64,000 bases of DNA from Rhynchopus euleeides (lineage: Eukaryota > Euglenozoa > Diplonemea > Diplonemida > Diplonemidae). Under the pieces are notes generated by a model. That model did no database searches. It saw only the letters and a list, made by a program, of their open reading frames with translations, and was not told where the DNA came from. A program made the position numbers and the translations under genes. Positions 38,488 through 48,141 of the stretch are shown here, in pieces. Position 1 is the first letter of the stretch, and each line of letters begins with the position of its first letter. The stretch spans positions 2,267,346 through 2,331,345 of the forward strand of contig OY723252.1 of the NCBI GenBank assembly GCA_963210315.1, read 5' to 3'.

Positions 38488-39333
38488 ACTCTTTCATCAT
38501 GTTGGTTTGGCAGGCGTCTTCAAGACTTCCTTCCGAAAGGAATTTTCTCAGAATTCCTTTGCCTGTTTGTTGTAACAAGTGGCGAAGCAAAAAAGCCACG
38601 GAAGGAAGCCGTACGGCCGCACCTTTCGGACACCATCATGCCCCACTTCAAGGGCCTCAACGCACCCTTGGGAGGTAAGTGTGTGCTCAACGGCAACACC
38701 TTTAGAGCTGTTTGAACCACCTGATGGGGTCAACCCTGGCAACTCCGCCGAAGCTCCGGAGGGTAAACTCCGACGAAAGGACGACTGAATCACCGCCAAA
38801 CTCAGATCAAAACAGGCGCAGGTACTGGGCAGGTGTTCCTCCGCGATAGTGTCATGTGTACGACACTCTGCAAGTAAAGTATCGCAAACCCGCGCGGCAA
38901 CGGGCCACAGTCTTTTTGCACGCGTGTCTGCAAGCGGGGCACGACGTGCACTGGGAGGGGGTGGGGGGGGAGGGGTGGGCTGTGGACGCTCAAAAGAAGC
39001 CACTGCCACACAATAAGCGGGTCTTCTTCATTTCTTCATTTCTTTGATTCTGTCTTTCTGGTTCTTCGCTTACCTCACGTGGAAGGGGACGCCTGCAGTG
39101 CTGCACGGCGAGTCTCTTCCACGTCGCTCGGCTGTGCGTTGCATGCCAAGTGGTGGTTGAAGGTGTGGGTGCTTTGTACACAGGGGCAGGTGGATTGCCA
39201 CTCTTTGCCCTCCTCAAGTAGATGCCCACGGCTTGCCATCCGGTGCCTGTGTGCCGGCCGTTGCATTAATTCTGTCTGTTATTGTCGTTTGTGTGTGTGC
39301 GCACGACACGCTGGCAAGAGTTGTCGATTCGAC
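38488..39333. other. Non-coding interval upstream of the non-LTR element
   Basis: No gene supported. About 38575-38692 is another dispersed-repeat copy (CCCCACTTCAAGGGCCTCAA). Confidence 0.4.
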
Positions 39334-39496
39334 CGGCCAAAAATCAACTTGTCCGGATGGTTTCTGGTTTCCAACAAAGGTCGGCCGACTCGCCAACACC
39401 CCACCCCCATTTGGCGCTCGATTTCAGAGTGCCCCTGGTCCAAAAAGAACCTCACCCTTGTCACCAGGGGAACACAACTGACACATCACACACACA

Positions 39497-41248
39497 ATGT
39501 CCCACGCTGCCTCTGTCCCCCTGCACCCCTCCTCGACGGGGTTCCCTGGGGAGGCGTCGGCTAAGCCGGCGCCGAGCGAAGCTGCAGGGAAGAGGCACAA
39601 GTGGGTGCTGAGGGAAAAGGAGTGGAGTGCCGACGTCAGGCACTCAACCGACGAGCTGGCCGCCAAGGGCGGCGTAATGCTGTGCGCCAAAGGCGACGCA
39701 CAGCGCCTGATCGCGAGGTGCAGGGAGCACCCGCCGCCGGGACCGGCGGCAATCCTGACCGTCGAGGCGACGGAGGGGGGGAAGGGGCGCAGCCGCGTCC
39801 TCTCCCTCCTGGTCGAGCGCGACGGCGAGACCCGGGGGCTGCGGCGGCACCTGCTGCAGCTCCACAGTGACCCCGTACACTACGGGGCCAGCAGCAGCCC
39901 GGGCCTGAAAGCCCCCAAGGGCAGCCGGGAGTGGGTGGTGATGGAAGCACCGCCAGCCACCCCCCTCACACACACACACATCCGCACCTGGCTGCGGGCC
40001 CACGGCGCGGAGCCGGACGCGGTCATCGCGATGACCGGCACCACCTGGGCCCGCCGCTTCAAGGTGGGTGTGGACAGTCGACAGGTCAAGGACCTGCTGC
40101 GTGCGAGCGGCGAGAGCGACATCTTCTGCCGCCCCCACTTCCACACCACCACACACCCCGACACAGTCGTGCGCCTGCCGCCCGACACCACCATCCAGCA
40201 GGCACAGGAGAAGGCGAGCCGGCTGAGCGGAAGGGTCGTCCTTGTCAAGGGCGGCCTCGGCATCGCAGTGCCGAACACCGCCGGGCACCACGCCACGGCA
40301 GCAGTCGTCGGCGACGAAGCTGCAACCCCCCTGCAGGGGAAATATGTGCTGGAGGGGCTGCCCCCGGAGTACACCGCCCGCTGCACCCGGGACCTGCTGG
40401 AGGAGATGGGCTGGCAGGCGCGCATCCTGGCGTCAACCAGGGTGCCGAACGGGCGGGCAGTCCTGCTGCGCGCCCCCACCACCCCCCAGAAACTCGGCGC
40501 GTACTGCGTCGACAACAACACCTACCTGGTGTTGCGGCGGTACCGCGAACCCGAGGACTTGGGGCTCTTCCCCCGCCGGCGGAGGCCAAAGCGCACCAAG
40601 CCCCCACCGGAGCCGACCCCACCACCCGCAGCACCGGAGCAGCCGAAGGGAGGAGTGCCGGGGAGTGAGCTGGCGAGTAAGAAGACAAAGAAGAAGACGA
40701 AGAAGAAGGGGGCCACGACCGACGCTGAGATGAAGGACAGCGGCCCCCCCCACGCCACCACCACTACCACCGACCCCGCCGCCGCCGCCGCCGCAGCAGC
40801 CGCCGCCGCCGCCGCCGCCACCAACCTCGCCAGGGTGCAAGCCCTCCTCGAGCAGGCGGAACAGCGTGCTGCCGAGGCAGAGCGGCGGGCAGCCGCTGCA
40901 GAGGAGCGGGCCGCGAACCAGGAGAGACAGTTCGCGGCCGCCCTGCAGGCAATGCAGGCCCGCCTGCAGCACCTGGAGGCGGCAGCACATCCGCAGTCAA
41001 AACCGAAGAAGACCACCAAGCCGGGCACCAGCTCCCCCTCCCGAAAGACCGAGCCGGCCGCCACCACCCCAAACCGGGGGACCAAGGGCTCACCCCCGAA
41101 GTCCGCCTCCCCGGCCAGAACCCACACGGGGCTAACCCCCAAGAAGAAGAGCCGGGCACTCTCTCCGTCCCGGACCGCAACCCTGCGCACAAAGCACCCG
41201 AAGGAGCGGTTGCACAAACGTCAGTGCGAAGAGGTCCTCTTCAACTGA
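39497..41248 (+). CDS. ORF1 of the non-LTR retrotransposon (583 aa, nucleic-acid-binding type)
   Basis: ATG 39497 to TGA 41246-41248. Two segments near residues 145-210 and 285-330 (YVLEGLPPEYTARCTRDLLE) have an RRM-like strand/helix pattern. They are followed by a Lys-rich tract (KKTKKKTKKKG, ~395-405), a poly-Ala run (~428-441), a predicted coiled coil (~445-495, QALLEQAEQRAAEAERRAAA) and a basic Ser/Pro tail. This layout suits an RNA-binding, multimerising ORF1 protein that packages element RNA. The stop is directly followed by CGG, and the same frame continues into ORF2. Confidence 0.75.
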   Translation: MSHAASVPLHPSSTGFPGEASAKPAPSEAAGKRHKWVLREKEWSADVRHSTDELAAKGGVMLCAKGDAQRLIARCREHPPPGPAAILTVEATEGGKGRSRVLSLLVERDGETRGLRRHLLQLHSDPVHYGASSSPGLKAPKGSREWVVMEAPPATPLTHTHIRTWLRAHGAEPDAVIAMTGTTWARRFKVGVDSRQVKDLLRASGESDIFCRPHFHTTTHPDTVVRLPPDTTIQQAQEKASRLSGRVVLVKGGLGIAVPNTAGHHATAAVVGDEAATPLQGKYVLEGLPPEYTARCTRDLLEEMGWQARILASTRVPNGRAVLLRAPTTPQKLGAYCVDNNTYLVLRRYREPEDLGLFPRRRRPKRTKPPPEPTPPPAAPEQPKGGVPGSELASKKTKKKTKKKGATTDAEMKDSGPPHATTTTTDPAAAAAAAAAAAAAATNLARVQALLEQAEQRAAEAERRAAAAEERAANQERQFAAALQAMQARLQHLEAAAHPQSKPKKTTKPGTSSPSRKTEPAATTPNRGTKGSPPKSASPARTHTGLTPKKKSRALSPSRTATLRTKHPKERLHKRQCEEVLFN

Positions 41249-41271
41249 CGGGGAGGCCCGCCATCTCCAGG
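41246..41271 (+). promoter_or_regulatory. Candidate UGA readthrough signal between ORF1 and ORF2
   Basis: TGA is followed by CGG, a context (UGA-CGG) known to promote readthrough in several plant RNA viruses. Five bases after TGA, AGGCC (41254-41258) can pair with GGCCT (41270-41274) around an 11-base loop. The signal is seen; its activity is inferred. Confidence 0.45.
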
Positions 41272-44200
41272 CCTGCAGCGCCACATCTACGAGACCGGGC
41301 GTGACCTCCTCCTCAGGGCGGGTGACATCGAGCAGAACCCTGGCCCGGCGCAGCACCTCAAGTGCCTGACCTGGAACTGCAACGGACTCACCGAGGCAAA
41401 AAGGGCGGAGCTCCAGCACCACCTCGCAACCCAGCGGTATGACGTAGTGCATCTGCAGGAACTCCGAGCAGCACAGGGGGGGGACCCCAAGTTCCCGGGC
41501 TACTCCGTCTTTCTCCGACGCCGCACCCAGAAGCGCTGTAAGGGGACGCTCACCTCCGGAGGCGGGATCGCAACCCTAGTGCGGGAGGACCTACACGCGA
41601 CTCTTATTGCCACCGCACCAAACGCCAGTGTGACCGAGACCCTCACGGTGCGCGTCACGGGGCCAGAAAGCGCTATCACCTTCACCAATGTATACCGCCC
41701 CTCGGGAGTCGGCACTAGCAACGACCCACGCCGCGACGACTTCTCTACATCCCTGCTACCACACACGCCGGAGTCCATCATCGCCGGCGACTTCAACATC
41801 CACAACCGTGCCTGGGATAAACATGCGCGCTGCGACGACAAGGGAACAGACCTGTACCACTGGTCCCTCCTCAACGGCATGTCGCTGTGCAACGACCCTG
41901 ACCACCCCACACGCATGCGCCGCGACTCCAAGTCCTCGCCGGACATTGTCTTCGCCCACTACGAGCTGGGGGAGGTCACCTGGAATACCCTAGACCAGTG
42001 GCAGTCCGATCACTTCGCCATACAATACACCGTCCCCTTTGCACGAACGCCAGCTGCAGCCACACACCCGGCAGCCAAAGCCCGCCAACTATGGAACTGG
42101 GCAGCGGCAGACTGGCCCGCATTCACTGAGGAGCTGGAACGGCTGTCACGCAAAGTGACGAAGTGGAATGACCCGAAGGAATCCTTCCACAAGTGGCTGG
42201 GACTGGTACGCACGGTCGCAGCCAAACACATCCCGACGAAGCGAAGCTCTCGCCCCCGCAAGCGGTGGTTCACAAGCAAGGTGAAACGTGCGATACGGGC
42301 GCGGAACGAGGAATCGCGCAGACACGCCCAGACCGCACACCTGTCCCAGGACGACTACGACAAGCTGGACAAGCTGACCACCGACGCCACCAACGCCGTC
42401 CTCGAAGCAAAGCGCACAACCTGGGAAACCAGGTGCCAGGCCGCGAGCACCAGCAGCGACCTCGGCGCCACCTTCCGGCTTGTGCGAGAACTCGACGGCC
42501 GCAAAATCCAACAGGCTGCCTTCCCACTTGTCGACGGAGGGGTCCCGGTGACCGACCCCAAAGCTAAGGCGGACCTCCTCTGCAGCCACTACGCCAAGAT
42601 CAGCGAAGGAAGCGACCAACAGCCACAAGCAGCACACACCCCGCAGCATGCGAATGACCAGACACCCCCCGAGCTCTCAGCTGCCGAAGACGACTTCTCC
42701 AAAGAGGAGCTGAACGCGGCTCTATCCGAACTGCAGGAGCGGAAATCCCCAGGGCCTGACGACCTCAACAACGAGCTGCTGATGCATCTGGGCCCCCAGG
42801 CACGGCAGGGACTCCTGCATGTGCTCAACCTGTCGTGGAACAGCGGCATCCTCCCCGACGCGTGGACACGAGCAGTCATCATCCCGATCCTGAAACCGGG
42901 GAAGCCAGCAACGGCAGCGTCCTCGTACCGACCAATCGCGCTCACCAGCACAGCGTGCAAGGTGCTAGAAAAAATGGTGAAGAGGCGCATGGAGCAGCTC
43001 ATGCTCGACGACGCCTACCCACAGGTGGAGGGGCACTGCGCGAACCAGGCAGGGTTCCAGCGGCTGAGATCGACAACCGACCAACTAGCCTACATCACCC
43101 AAACAGCGACGGACGCCCTCTCCTCCGGAAAGGCAGCTGTCACCCTGTACTTCGACCTCGAGAAAGCCTTCGACAAGGTCAGCAAGCACGCAGTCATCAA
43201 CAGTGTCAGACGGAAGGGCTTCCCCCCGAAATTCACCAGATGGCTACACAACTACCTCAGCAACCGCCGAGCCGCCGCACAGGTGCACGGGGTAAGAAGC
43301 GACTACTACGACTTCAACAACGGGGTCCCGCAGGGAACAGTGCTCTCGCCCCTGCTCTTCAACTGCGTGATGGACGATGTATCTCGAGCCATCACCGCCT
43401 CCCCTAACATCCACCCAGCGGTGTTCGCAGATGACATCGCAGTACTCGTCGTCGGGGACAACTACACTGAAGCCCTAAGCACCGCACAGGGCGTCATATC
43501 CACACTCGCCGCCGAAATCCCACTCCACGGGCTGCAGCTCTCCCCCAGTAAGTGCTGCTACACGCTGATGGGAACGACGCCCGCAGCGTTGGGCGAGCAC
43601 AGACGCATGGAGCTCCCAGACGGCACCCCCCTCCAGCACGAATCGACAGCGAAGTACCTCGGGGTCTACATCGATGCCTGCCACACGATGACAGACCACG
43701 TCGACCACGTCGTGACCACCTGCATGCGACGCCTGAGCATTCTGCGTATGTTGGCAGGCACTGACTGGGGCTCAAGTGGAGACACGCTGCGCCAGGCCTA
43801 CCTGACATATGTCTACCCCATCCTGATGTACGCCGCCAGCGTCTACACCCCTGGCCTGTCCACGAAGAACCTCAAACGCCTGCGAGATGTCCACCGCATG
43901 GCAGCCCTGATCATCACGGGCTGTATGAAGAACACCAGCACGGCAAAGCTCCTCTGGGAATCACACCTGCGAGACCTCGACCTCGACTTCAAGGTCGCGG
44001 TGTGCACAGACCACGAACGCTTCCGCCGCGTGCCCCACTCCCCAGGATACCGGGCGCAACTAAACACCGGGAACACGGGAGGCAGCTGGCTACATCAGGC
44101 ACGGAGTCTGGTGAAATCCTCGAAGGTCGACGGGCGCACCCCCCTGCTGGCCCCCCTGCATGCAGCACACCCCATCCCCCCCTGGGAATGGAACCTGGTG

Positions 44201-45214
44201 CTGCCACGAGTACACATCCTGGCGACGCTGCCGGGGCTCACCGCCCCAAAGGCCGCCACCCCGAAAGACACCATCCGGGACCTGGCAGAGCAGACCATCC
44301 AGGCCCTCCCGACATGCGCCTGGCATGTGTACACCGACGGGTCAGTCTCCAACTCCACATCGCGGCAACAGCAGGGCGGCGCAGGAGCAGCGGTGTACAG
44401 CATGCCGGAGGGCCGCCTCAGGAAAAAGCTCGCCTGGCCGGCAGGACTCCGCTGCATCAGCTACCAGGCGGAGCTGGTGGCCATCAGAGAATCCCTCGCT
44501 CACCTATGCACCCTGGTATCCCCAGGCGAAACGATCGCCATCCTCACAGACTCGCAGAGCGCACTGAACGCGCTGCTGAGCGGCCCGCAGCGAGCGAGAG
44601 GATCCACCGAATGGGACATCTGGAGGTGGTTGAACGAGCTCGCCCAAACCCACGATGTCACCACCCACCTCCGCTACATCCCGTCACACGTTGGGGTAGC
44701 AGGGAACGAACTCGCTGACAAACAGGCGCAAATCGGTGCCTTCCGGCCGCAGATGGAACCGGTTAGCCTCGCGTCGGCTCGTGTCGTCCTCCGCCGACAC
44801 ATCTACAACGACGCAACGGTGCCCCGCACGGACAGCGTGTACGCGTACCGTTCGGGAATCGGGGAGACGCGACTGCAACGCCCCGACCTCCGCATGGAGG
44901 GACTCACCCGCTTAGGGGAAACCACCATCCGCCGACTCCGGGCCGACCACCACCGCCTGGTCTACGACCACGACATCCCGGGCACGGCACAACCACCTTG
45001 CCAACCCTGCCTGAAGCATGCGCCGGGCCACCCCCCGCCTGGGGTCTCACTGAAGCACCTCTTCTTCGGCTGCCCCGCGACAGCGTCGGCCCGACACCAC
45101 CTCACAGCCACAAACGTGCACAACCTGCTGTTGCACAACTGCAAGGAGGCGCTGCGCTACCTGGCCGAGGCAGGGGTAAAGGAGCACGGCGAGAAGGACT
45201 ACCTGAACGCGTGA
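41249..45214 (+). CDS. ORF2 polyprotein: 2A, AP endonuclease, reverse transcriptase, RNase H
   Basis: Open for 1321 codons after the ORF1 stop, ending at TGA 45212. No ATG occurs before 41879, which lies inside the endonuclease, so independent initiation would lose catalytic residues. The 2A motif GDIEQNPGP is at 41321-41347. The endonuclease has LTWNCNG, HLQE, VYRP, AGDFNIH, SSPDIV and SDHFAI. RT has KSPGPDDL, SYRPIALTS, QAGFQRLRST, YFDLEKAFD, GVPQGTVLSPLLF, the catalytic FADD (Asp codons 43430-43435) and YLGVYID. RNase H has YTDGS, YQAELVA, LTDSQSA and HVGVAGNELADKQA. A C-terminal Cys/His region (PCQPC ... HLFFGCP) closes the protein. All active-site residues are present. The domain order fits the I/ingi group, which primes cDNA synthesis on nicked genomic DNA. 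Confidence 0.92.
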   Translation, partial: RGGPPSPGLQRHIYETGRDLLLRAGDIEQNPGPAQHLKCLTWNCNGLTEAKRAELQHHLATQRYDVVHLQELRAAQGGDPKFPGYSVFLRRRTQKRCKGTLTSGGGIATLVREDLHATLIATAPNASVTETLTVRVTGPESAITFTNVYRPSGVGTSNDPRRDDFSTSLLPHTPESIIAGDFNIHNRAWDKHARCDDKGTDLYHWSLLNGMSLCNDPDHPTRMRRDSKSSPDIVFAHYELGEVTWNTLDQWQSDHFAIQYTVPFARTPAAATHPAAKARQLWNWAAADWPAFTEELERLSRKVTKWNDPKESFHKWLGLVRTVAAKHIPTKRSSRPRKRWFTSKVKRAIRARNEESRRHAQTAHLSQDDYDKLDKLTTDATNAVLEAKRTTWETRCQAASTSSDLGATFRLVRELDGRKIQQAAFPLVDGGVPVTDPKAKADLLCSHYAKISEGSDQQPQAAHTPQHANDQTPPELSAAEDDFSKEELNAALSELQERKSPGPDDLNNELLMHLGPQARQGLLHVLNLSWNSGILPDAWTRAVIIPILKPGKPATAASSYRPIALTSTACKVLEKMVKRRMEQLMLDDAYPQVEGHCANQAGFQRLRSTTDQLAYITQTATDALSSGKAAVTLYFDLEKAFDKVSKHAVINSVRRKGFPPKFTRWLHNYLSNRRAAAQVHGVRSDYYDFNNGVPQGTVLSPLLFNCVMDDVSRAITASPNIHPAVFADDIAVLVVGDNYTEALSTAQGVISTLAAEIPLHGLQLSPSKCCYTLMGTTPAALGEHRRMELPDGTPLQHESTAKYLGVYIDACHTMTDHVDHVVTTCMRRLSILRMLAGTDWGSSGDTLRQAYLTYVYPILMYAASVYTPGLSTKNLKRLRDVHRMAALIITGCMKNTSTAKLLWESHLRDLDLDFKVAVCTDHERFRRVPHSPGYRAQLNTGNTGGSWLHQARSLVKSSKVDGRTPLLAPLHAAHPIPPWEWNLVLPRVHILATLPGLTAPKAATPKDTIRDLAEQTIQALPTCAWHVYTDGSVSNSTSRQQQGGAGAAVYSMPEGRLRKKLAWPAGLRCISYQAELVAIRESLAHLCTLVSPGETIAILTDSQSALNALLSGPQRARGSTEWDIWRWLNELAQTHDVTTHLRYIPSHVGVAGNELADKQAQIGAFRPQMEPVSLASARVVLRRHIYNDATVPRTDSVYAYRSGIGETRLQRPDLRMEGLTRLGETTIRRLRADHHRLVYDHDIPGTAQPPCQPCLKHAPGHPPPGVSLKHLFFGCPATASARHHLTATNVHNLLLHNCKEALRYLAEAGVKEHGEKDYLNA
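41321..41347 (+). other. 2A-type ribosome-skipping motif
   Basis: Encodes GDIEQNPGP in frame with ORF2, preceded by LLLRA. It matches the D(V/I)ExNPG/P consensus exactly. Skipping between Gly and Pro would release everything upstream and start the endonuclease protein with Pro, 33 codons after the UGA. 2A-type sequences are known at this place in trypanosome L1Tc and ingi elements. Confidence 0.88.
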
Positions 45215-45564
45215 ACCAAATAACATCATCAGAGAACAAGGGCTTCGGCCCGACCTCCCAGCACCCCCCCCCCCCCCCCCATCCCAGCCCCACGTCACTT
45301 TCCACAGGCCGCCAGGCGCGTCAGCGTCGGCGACCGCCCGCCCCCAGTCTGAGAGGCATCAGCCGAATCTCGGTGGAGGCGGGCACAAAACAAAAGGGAG
45401 AGTCGTCACTGTGCATATCAGCACGGTCCCGCCCTCTGTGCCAGACCAACACACCACCAAAGGAAAAGAGGAAGAGGCGACGTAAGGCAATGCCTCCGTG
45501 CGGCCAGGAGAACACGAAATAGCGACCCCCTCAACGGGGAATGCTACGAGCACGGCCAAAAATC

Positions 45565-46522
45565 GTTCAAAATCGTTCAAGAAGAACATCCAGATTTACT
45601 CTTGCCTGACACCCCCCTCACCCACAGCGCGTCGTGTGTGCACACACCTTCCCCTTTTTTGCTGTTTTCAATTTCTTTCTCGTTCTCCACACCTTCTCCC
45701 CGCGCCCCTTCCTTTCTCCCCGGCCTTCCCGACAACACCGCAGCCCTTGCTTATGTTCCCTCCTCCTCCATTTTCTCTGCTTTGCTGTGTTCCACGCTGC
45801 CCGGTCAGTGGCTCTAAAACGGATTGTGTCCAAATGCCAGGATTGTGTTCTTTTGACCGATGCGAACGATCTCGGGAGGACGACAAACGCTTCTATCAGA
45901 GAGGCGTCAGAGTGAGTTGCACTCAGGGTGAAGTCGCCCGAGGGTGTGTCATGGTGGTGCTGCAAGACACACCATTTCAGAAAAATGGGCTTTGGTGCTG
46001 TGCCCTTTTGCTTCTCCACGCATGTGTGTAGGATGTCCAACAAGTCTTGCAAGTCTAAGCCAAAAGACTCTTGCTGCCAGGAGAAGGAAGTCTTCTTCGT
46101 CCGAACAATCTCGCTGGGTTCAGCGATTATACCAAAGAAATATCTGATTTTGGGGGTCTTCGCTCTGTGTCAAACCGTCCCAGGTGTGGCCCTCTTTCTG
46201 CGAGGGCACTGCAGCAGCACCTTTGGTTTGCGTTTATGAGAGAAGGCCCCTCACTCCCATCCTTGTTCAAAACAACATTTCAAAGAAACACCAGCTGGGG
46301 GTTCTTGGCACATAAGCAGGTGCGGGTCCAACCAATCCTGTGTAAGAACGAAGAACAAAGAGGGGCGCGGTGGCGGGTGGGTGGGTGGGTCGTGCTTTGC
46401 GGTGGGGTCTGGCGATCCACTAAATTCAGTCTAAACCGAAGAACGAATTTTCAGTGGGTAGCAGGTGAGGTGATTTGGTGATCATCACGCGACAAGGCAC
46501 GGTGCCAAAACGAAGTAACACA
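45565..46522. other. Non-coding interval
   Basis: No gene supported. A T/C-rich stretch (45640-45780) and a partial MITE-end sequence GGGGGTCTTCGCT at 46154-46166 without a matching right end. Confidence 0.4.
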
Positions 46523-47262
46523 GCTGCGCAGCAACTTAAAACGTGCGGGAAGATTGGGGATGTGCCGTGGCACATGTGAAATGGTGGGTACACAAGCTCA
46601 TGGCCCGCCCAACTTTGTATGGCAGGTGCCTGTTCGGTGGGTCAGAGAGTGGAAGCGTCCAACTCTCACAGTACAAAGGTCAGAGAGGATTCAGTAGTAT
46701 TTTCCGATAAATTTTGCCGGCATACGATACGCGTGCAGAGTGCCATTGGGTTCTGCACACCGCCTCCATCCACTGCATCCCGCCCTCTTCAGCAGGCGAG
46801 GGTTTGTCTGTGTAGCGGAAGCGTCAACGCATCGTGCGAAGGCAGCTCCCGTTTGCATCTTGATCGGAGTTATAAGTGTGTTCATCGTCTGCGGAGTGCT
46901 CGATCCCCGCCCGAAAAAGCTGAAGGCTCGTCCTCGAGCACCACACTTTGTGGGCCGCCCTGCTTCGTGCGGCCCAACCTGCCAACGCCCATTTTAAATG
47001 GGCACCCGCGCACCACAGCCAGCACGTGGAGCTGGGGCGGCTCACACGTGCCGAAAGAAAGGTAACTAGTCACACAAGCCTGCAGCAGCCCCCGCCCCTC
47101 CCCACCCCCACGTGCCCCCCTGCCGCGTCCGGCGTCTTTTGGTCCACCTTCCCGAGCTGCTCTTGGGGGTGCAGGAGGACCGATCTCTCTTTTGCACCGT
47201 GCATGCCACCACACATCTGCCACCTTCAGGATTGTGACGCCCCCGTTCTCCCAGCAGCCAAC

Positions 47263-48141
47263 ATGCAGATGCGCGCCCTTGTGCTCCTCTCCGCTGCGGC
47301 GGTGGCAGTTGCCAACCAGATGTGCGTCAACAGCATCATCCAGACGACGGCTGACGTGGCGATGGCCATCGAGGAGGTCAACGTCGTGGTGAAGGCCTGC
47401 AAGAACAGCACGGAGGCTGTGTGCCTTGAGAACGTGCGCGGGCTGTCGAGCTCCATAACGACCCTGGCTCAGCAGACGGGCAACACCCTCACCGCATGCA
47501 ACGACGTGGGCGCGCAGTGCACCGGCGACATCAACGCAGCTGCTGCCGATCTGAACACTGTCCTCGACAAGGTCACGAGGGCTGTGCTGGACTGCGGGAA
47601 GGCCGGGAACAAGATGGACTGCACGGTGGATGTGCTCGACGCCTCTGCCGCCATGGGGCACGTCGCAAAGGACATCTTCCTGGCGACTGGCTCCTGCTCC
47701 AAGAGCGCCCCGGCACTGCGCAGCAGCCGCAACCTGAAGGACACGCAGGGCTGCGTGCAGGACCTGACGATCATCGTGGGTGCGCTGAGCAGCTCCGTCA
47801 CCTCCATCCAGGCAGCCATCGCGGCATGCAAGGAGGGGGCCTGCGGCGGCGACATCGCACACGCCACCGCCACCGTCGCCCTGCTGGTGGAGGCGTCTGC
47901 CAAGGCGCTTGCGACCTGCGGTGCTGTGTCGGAGTCGCAGTGCGCCATCGACATCCAGTCGGCCGCCGTCTACCTCACGAAGGCGAGCACCTTCATCCAG
48001 AAGTCTGTTCAGTACTGCGGGGAGGGTGCGCAGCACGACGGCTACTCCTGTGCCGACACGCTCATCGACACGTCTGCCGCGGTGGGGCACTCCGTCGTGC
48101 GTATCGTGAAGTCCACCAAGGAGTGCTCGAAGAAGCTGTGA
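47263..48141 (+). CDS. Small secreted Cys-containing helical protein (copy A)
   Basis: 292 residues, ATG 47263 to TGA. The start follows the acceptor-like TTCTCCCAGCAG. An N-terminal signal peptide is clear (MRALVLLSAAAVAVA). The mature part is Ala/Ser/Thr/Val-rich with about 14 regularly spaced Cys and repeated motifs of the type TADVAMAIE, SAAMGHVAKDIF and SAAVGHSVVRIV, suggesting two or three diverged helical repeats stabilised by disulfides. No membrane anchor follows, so it is probably secreted or lumenal. I do not recognise the family. A nearly identical but frameshifted copy lies at 56537. Confidence 0.82.
   Translation: MQMRALVLLSAAAVAVANQMCVNSIIQTTADVAMAIEEVNVVVKACKNSTEAVCLENVRGLSSSITTLAQQTGNTLTACNDVGAQCTGDINAAAADLNTVLDKVTRAVLDCGKAGNKMDCTVDVLDASAAMGHVAKDIFLATGSCSKSAPALRSSRNLKDTQGCVQDLTIIVGALSSSVTSIQAAIAACKEGACGGDIAHATATVALLVEASAKALATCGAVSESQCAIDIQSAAVYLTKASTFIQKSVQYCGEGAQHDGYSCADTLIDTSAAVGHSVVRIVKSTKECSKKL

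Larger units (their letters stand above)
39346..45552 (+). mobile_element. Full-length non-LTR retrotransposon, ingi/L1Tc-like, 6.2 kb
   Basis: Bounded by a perfect 12-bp direct repeat CGGCCAAAAATC (39334-39345 and 45553-45564), the target-duplication length known for trypanosome ingi-type elements. It carries ORF1 and ORF2 in one frame separated by a single TGA, a 2A-type peptide, and a complete endonuclease, reverse transcriptase, RNase H and Cys/His region. There is no poly(A) tail; the 3' end (...GCTACGAGCA) lies 338 bp after the ORF2 stop. Apart from the UGA, no disabling change is visible, so the copy looks young. The boundaries rest on the direct repeat alone. Confidence 0.85.

Noticed and set aside
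41246..41248. UGA reassigned to an amino acid in the nuclear code
   Set aside because: Host genes here (helicase, RGP1, secreted protein) appear to end at TGA, and ORF2 itself ends at TGA; local readthrough explains the data better.
46882..48090. 402-residue open frame antisense to the secreted-protein gene
   Set aside because: It mirrors strong third-position bias of the plus-strand gene; the plus strand has a signal peptide, ordered Cys and an acceptor, and the antisense frame runs past the gene into non-coding DNA.
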